From the NCBI GenBank assembly GCA_024401225.1, contig JAKSLM010000029.1, positions 1 to 34,699 on the forward strand: a DNA stretch of 34,699 bases, in the 5' to 3' direction. A program made the translations under genes and the position numbers. This document shows positions 33,027 to 34,699 of the stretch, piece by piece; position 1 is the stretch's first letter; every line of letters starts with the position of its first letter. The notes below the pieces were generated by a model. It was not told where the DNA came from. It saw only the letters and a list, made by a program, of their open reading frames with translations, and ran no database searches. The stretch comes from Bacteroidaceae bacterium. GTDB lineage: Bacteria > Bacteroidota > Bacteroidia > Bacteroidales > Bacteroidaceae.

Positions 33027-33913
33027 TAAGCGATTCCGTGAGCTGTTACGTTGCGGTCGATCTTTGCAATCATGCCCTGAAGTGCTTTGCCAGGACCACA
33101 CTCTGTGAAGTCGGTAGCACCAGCAGCGATCATGTTCTGTACCTCGTAAGTCCACTTTACTGGAGCTGTAAGCTGAGCGATGAGGTTCTGCTTAATCTCC
33201 TCTGGGTCGGTGTGAGGCTTAGCGTCAACATTCTGGTATACAGGACACTTAGGTGCTGCGAATGTAGTAGCTTCGATAGCAGCCTGAAGCTCGTCCTTTG
33301 CTGGCTGCATGAGTGGAGAGTGGAATGCACCGCCTACTGGGAGTGGGAGAGCGCGCTTTGCTCCTGCTGCCTTCATGGCCTCACAAGCCTCGTTGATAGC
33401 CTCTACATTACCAGAGATAACGAGCTGTCCTGGGTTGTTGTAGTTGGCAGGAACGACTACGTAGCCTTCCTTGCTGATGCCAGCACAGATCTCCTCAATC
33501 TTCTCGTCTGGAAGACCGATGATGGCTGCCATTGTCGATGGAGCTGCCTCGCATGCCTTCTGCATAGCCTGAGCACGCTGAGATACGAGCTTGAGACCGT
33601 CCTCGAACGAGAGTGCGCCTGCTGCTACGAGTGCTGAGAACTCACCAAGTGAGTGACCGCCTACCATGGCTGGCTGGAATGCATCGCCCATGCAGATGGC
33701 AGAAATAACAGAATGAAGGAATACTGCTGGCTGAGTAACCTTTGTCTGCTTGAGTTCTTCAGCTGTGCCTTCGAACATTATCTTTGTGATTTCGAAACCA
33801 AGGATTTCGTTAGCCTTGTCGAAGAGTTCCTTTGCTACTGGATTTGAGTCATAGAGGTCTTTGCCCATTCCTGAGAACTGAGCACCCTGACCTGGGAATA
33901 CAAATGCGTTCAT
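33026..33913 (-). CDS. fabD: Malonyl-CoA:ACP transacylase
   Basis: A 295-residue enzyme that moves malonyl groups from CoA to acyl carrier protein for fatty-acid synthesis in the cytoplasm. Motifs: FPGQGAQFSGMG (6-17), the nucleophile elbow GGHSLGE with Ser88, the oxyanion-side VVVPANYNNPGQLVISG (151-167), and GGAFHSPLM with catalytic His198. Length and layout match the family. It is coupled to the GH13 gene by the TAATG overlap, an unusual pairing of lipid and glucan genes. A terminator-like hairpin separates it from rplT upstream; its own promoter is not clear. Confidence 0.95.
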   Translation of the reverse strand: MNAFVFPGQGAQFSGMGKDLYDSNPVAKELFDKANEILGFEITKIMFEGTAEELKQTKVTQPAVFLHSVISAICMGDAFQPAMVGGHSLGEFSALVAAGALSFEDGLKLVSQRAQAMQKACEAAPSTMAAIIGLPDEKIEEICAGISKEGYVVVPANYNNPGQLVISGNVEAINEACEAMKAAGAKRALPLPVGGAFHSPLMQPAKDELQAAIEATTFAAPKCPVYQNVDAKPHTDPEEIKQNLIAQLTAPVKWTYEVQNMIAAGATDFTECGPGKALQGMIAKIDRNVTAHGIA

Positions 33914-33948
33914 AAAATATTATTGTTCTGATTGTTTAAATTCAAATA

Positions 33949-33979
33949 AAAGCATCCCTCCATGAAGGAAAGATGCTTT
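33949..33979 (-). terminator. Terminator after rplT
   Basis: AAAGCATC (33949-33956) / GATGCTTT (33972-33979), 8-bp stem with a 15-nt loop that can form a further short stem. The minus-strand tail is TATTTGAATTT, so termination is probably incomplete and some transcription may continue into fabD. Confidence 0.6.
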
Positions 33980-33999
33980 ATTCTAGTAAGTAATGTTGT

Positions 34000-34344
34000 T
34001 TACTTTACCTTCTCAACGATAGCCTTGAATGCCTCTGGGTTAGAAACTGCGAGGTAAGCAAGAGTCTTGCGGTTGATTTCGATGCCTGCCTTGTGAAGAC
34101 CACCCATAAGCTGTGAGTAGCTAACACCCTCGAGACGAGCAGCAGCGTTGATACGCTGGATCCAGAGAGCACGGAACTCGCGCTTCTTCTTACGACGGTC
34201 TGCGAATGCATAAGTGAGCCCCTTCTCGTAGGCATTTTTCGCAACGGTCCAAACGTTCTTACGAGCGCCGAACTGACCCTTAACGCGCTTTAAAATCTTC
34301 TTACGGCGTGCACGTGATGCAACATGATTTACTGATCTTGGCAT
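34000..34344 (-). CDS. rplT: 50S ribosomal protein L20
   Basis: A 114-residue, very basic protein: [20 protein letters not shown] at the N terminus, then [16 protein letters not shown] and the conserved C-terminal globular domain ([38 protein letters not shown]). It binds 23S rRNA early in 50S assembly and in other bacteria represses its own operon. It follows rpmI after 155 nt, as in the infC-rpmI-rplT order of most bacteria. The gap carries a hairpin at 34366-34400. Confidence 0.97.
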   Translation of the reverse strand: MPRSVNHVASRARRKKILKRVKGQFGARKNVWTVAKNAYEKGLTYAFADRRKKKREFRALWIQRINAAARLEGVSYSQLMGGLHKAGIEINRKTLAYLAVSNPEAFKAIVEKVK

Positions 34345-34365
34345 AATTTTTTAATTTTTTTGAAT

Positions 34366-34400
34366 GTTAGCGACGTACTTTTACGTTCTTTGGTGCTAAC
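34366..34400 (-). promoter_or_regulatory. Hairpin in the rpmI-rplT spacer
   Basis: GTTAGC (34366-34371) / GCTAAC (34395-34400), with an inner ACGTA (34373-34377) / TACGT (34382-34386) stem and a 4-nt loop. It ends about 20 nt before the rplT start on the transcribed strand. It could be an L20-responsive control element or simply mRNA structure. Confidence 0.35.
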
Positions 34401-34499
34401 AAATCGGTTAAACTTTAAAGTTAAATCTTACTGATTAATTGTTCTCTCGAACATGTACTGTCGTCTTTGTGCAAAAGACCTTAGCACATTAAGGATTAA

Positions 34500-34697
34500 T
34501 TAGCGGAGGCAGAGAAGGTCGCGAACCTGCTTTACGTTAGCTTTTACTACGATTGCGCTGTGATCGAGATTTCTCTTCTGCTTCTTAGTCTTCTTTGTCA
34601 AGATGTGACTGTGATAAGCATGCTGACGCTTGATCTTTCCTGTTCCAGTAAGCTTGAAACGCTTCTTTGAAGCGGAATTAGTTTTAACTTTTGGCAT
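34500..34697 (-). CDS. rpmI: 50S ribosomal protein L35
   Basis: A complete 65-residue basic protein starting 2 bp from the window edge: [20 protein letters not shown], then [20 protein letters not shown] and a final [11 protein letters not shown]. This is the standard L35 layout and length. It is a structural component of the large ribosomal subunit. infC is expected just beyond the window on the same strand, and rplT follows. Confidence 0.96.
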   Translation of the reverse strand: MPKVKTNSASKKRFKLTGTGKIKRQHAYHSHILTKKTKKQKRNLDHSAIVVKANVKQVRDLLCLR

Positions 34698-34699
34698 TT

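Noticed and set aside
33027-33155. 43-codon N-terminal extension of the GH13 amylase
   Set aside because: It overlaps fabD and reads as low-complexity, non-family sequence; the conserved protein begins at the ATG coupled to the fabD stop.
1-34699. CRISPR array, tRNA/rRNA genes, insertion sequences, prophage
   Set aside because: No regularly spaced direct repeats, no cloverleaf or rRNA sequence, and no transposase, integrase or phage structural gene could be found on either strand.

Overview
The window looks like a chromosomal segment of a Prevotella/Segatella-like member of the Bacteroidales. Several intergenic regions carry the Bacteroidetes-type promoter, TTTG, about 19 nt, then TAnnTTTG. 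Start codons mostly lack a Shine-Dalgarno sequence. The gene families (DUF3078 outer-membrane protein, Bacteroidetes-type OadA with a fused biotin domain, GH10 xylanase with Ig/CBM6 modules and a conserved C-terminal tail, TamB, CapD-like epimerase) also fit that group. The genus is an inference, not a proof. Nearly all genes are intact housekeeping or carbohydrate genes. I see no CRISPR array, tRNA, rRNA, phage or IS transposase.

Layout. 1-3838 (+): the 3' part of a PPi-dependent phosphofructokinase gene with a strong terminator, then a three-gene run (GH25 muramidase, prmA, secreted alpha/beta hydrolase). 3825-9717 (-): a YfgM-like TPR protein, ribH and a 1508-residue TamB. 9718-10512: a long gene-free stretch with a nested-palindrome repeat, a candidate small RNA on the minus strand, and the glnS promoter. 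10513-13860 (+): glnS with terminator, then a 499-residue TPR protein. 13867-14346 (-): a small secreted protein. 14347-14911: a second copy of the nested-palindrome repeat plus promoters. 14912-15631 (+): a PHP-family phosphatase. 15857-18847 (-): an AraC-type regulator and a CapD/FlaA1-like nucleotide-sugar epimerase/dehydratase. 19092-22491 (-): oadG-oadA-oadB, a sodium-pumping biotin decarboxylase. 22944-25428 (-): a stand-alone homologue of the C-terminal part of B12-dependent ribonucleotide reductase, folB and a hexuronate-type MFS transporter in one operon. 25555-26898 (+): a DUF3078 outer-membrane protein. 27063-30969 (-): SGNH esterase plus modular GH10 xylanase, a plausible xylan-degrading pair. 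31335-34697 (-): rpmI, rplT, fabD and a cytoplasmic GH13 amylase.

The most interesting unexplained signals are non-coding. (a) A 14-mer, TAAGTAGGTGATCA, occurs exactly three times in intergenic DNA, with two near copies; one pair forms the inverted ends of a 189-bp segment between ribH and tamB. (b) A ~220-bp repeat with nested inverted repeats occurs at 9960 and 14544. (c) A self-contained promoter/terminator unit at 10225-10356 would make a ~90-nt RNA divergent from glnS. (d) A ~47-bp block is shared between the ribH-tamB gap and the immediate upstream region of the PHP gene. Among proteins, the detached NrdJ-like C-terminal domain in a folB operon and the divergent active site of the OadA-like subunit deserve attention.
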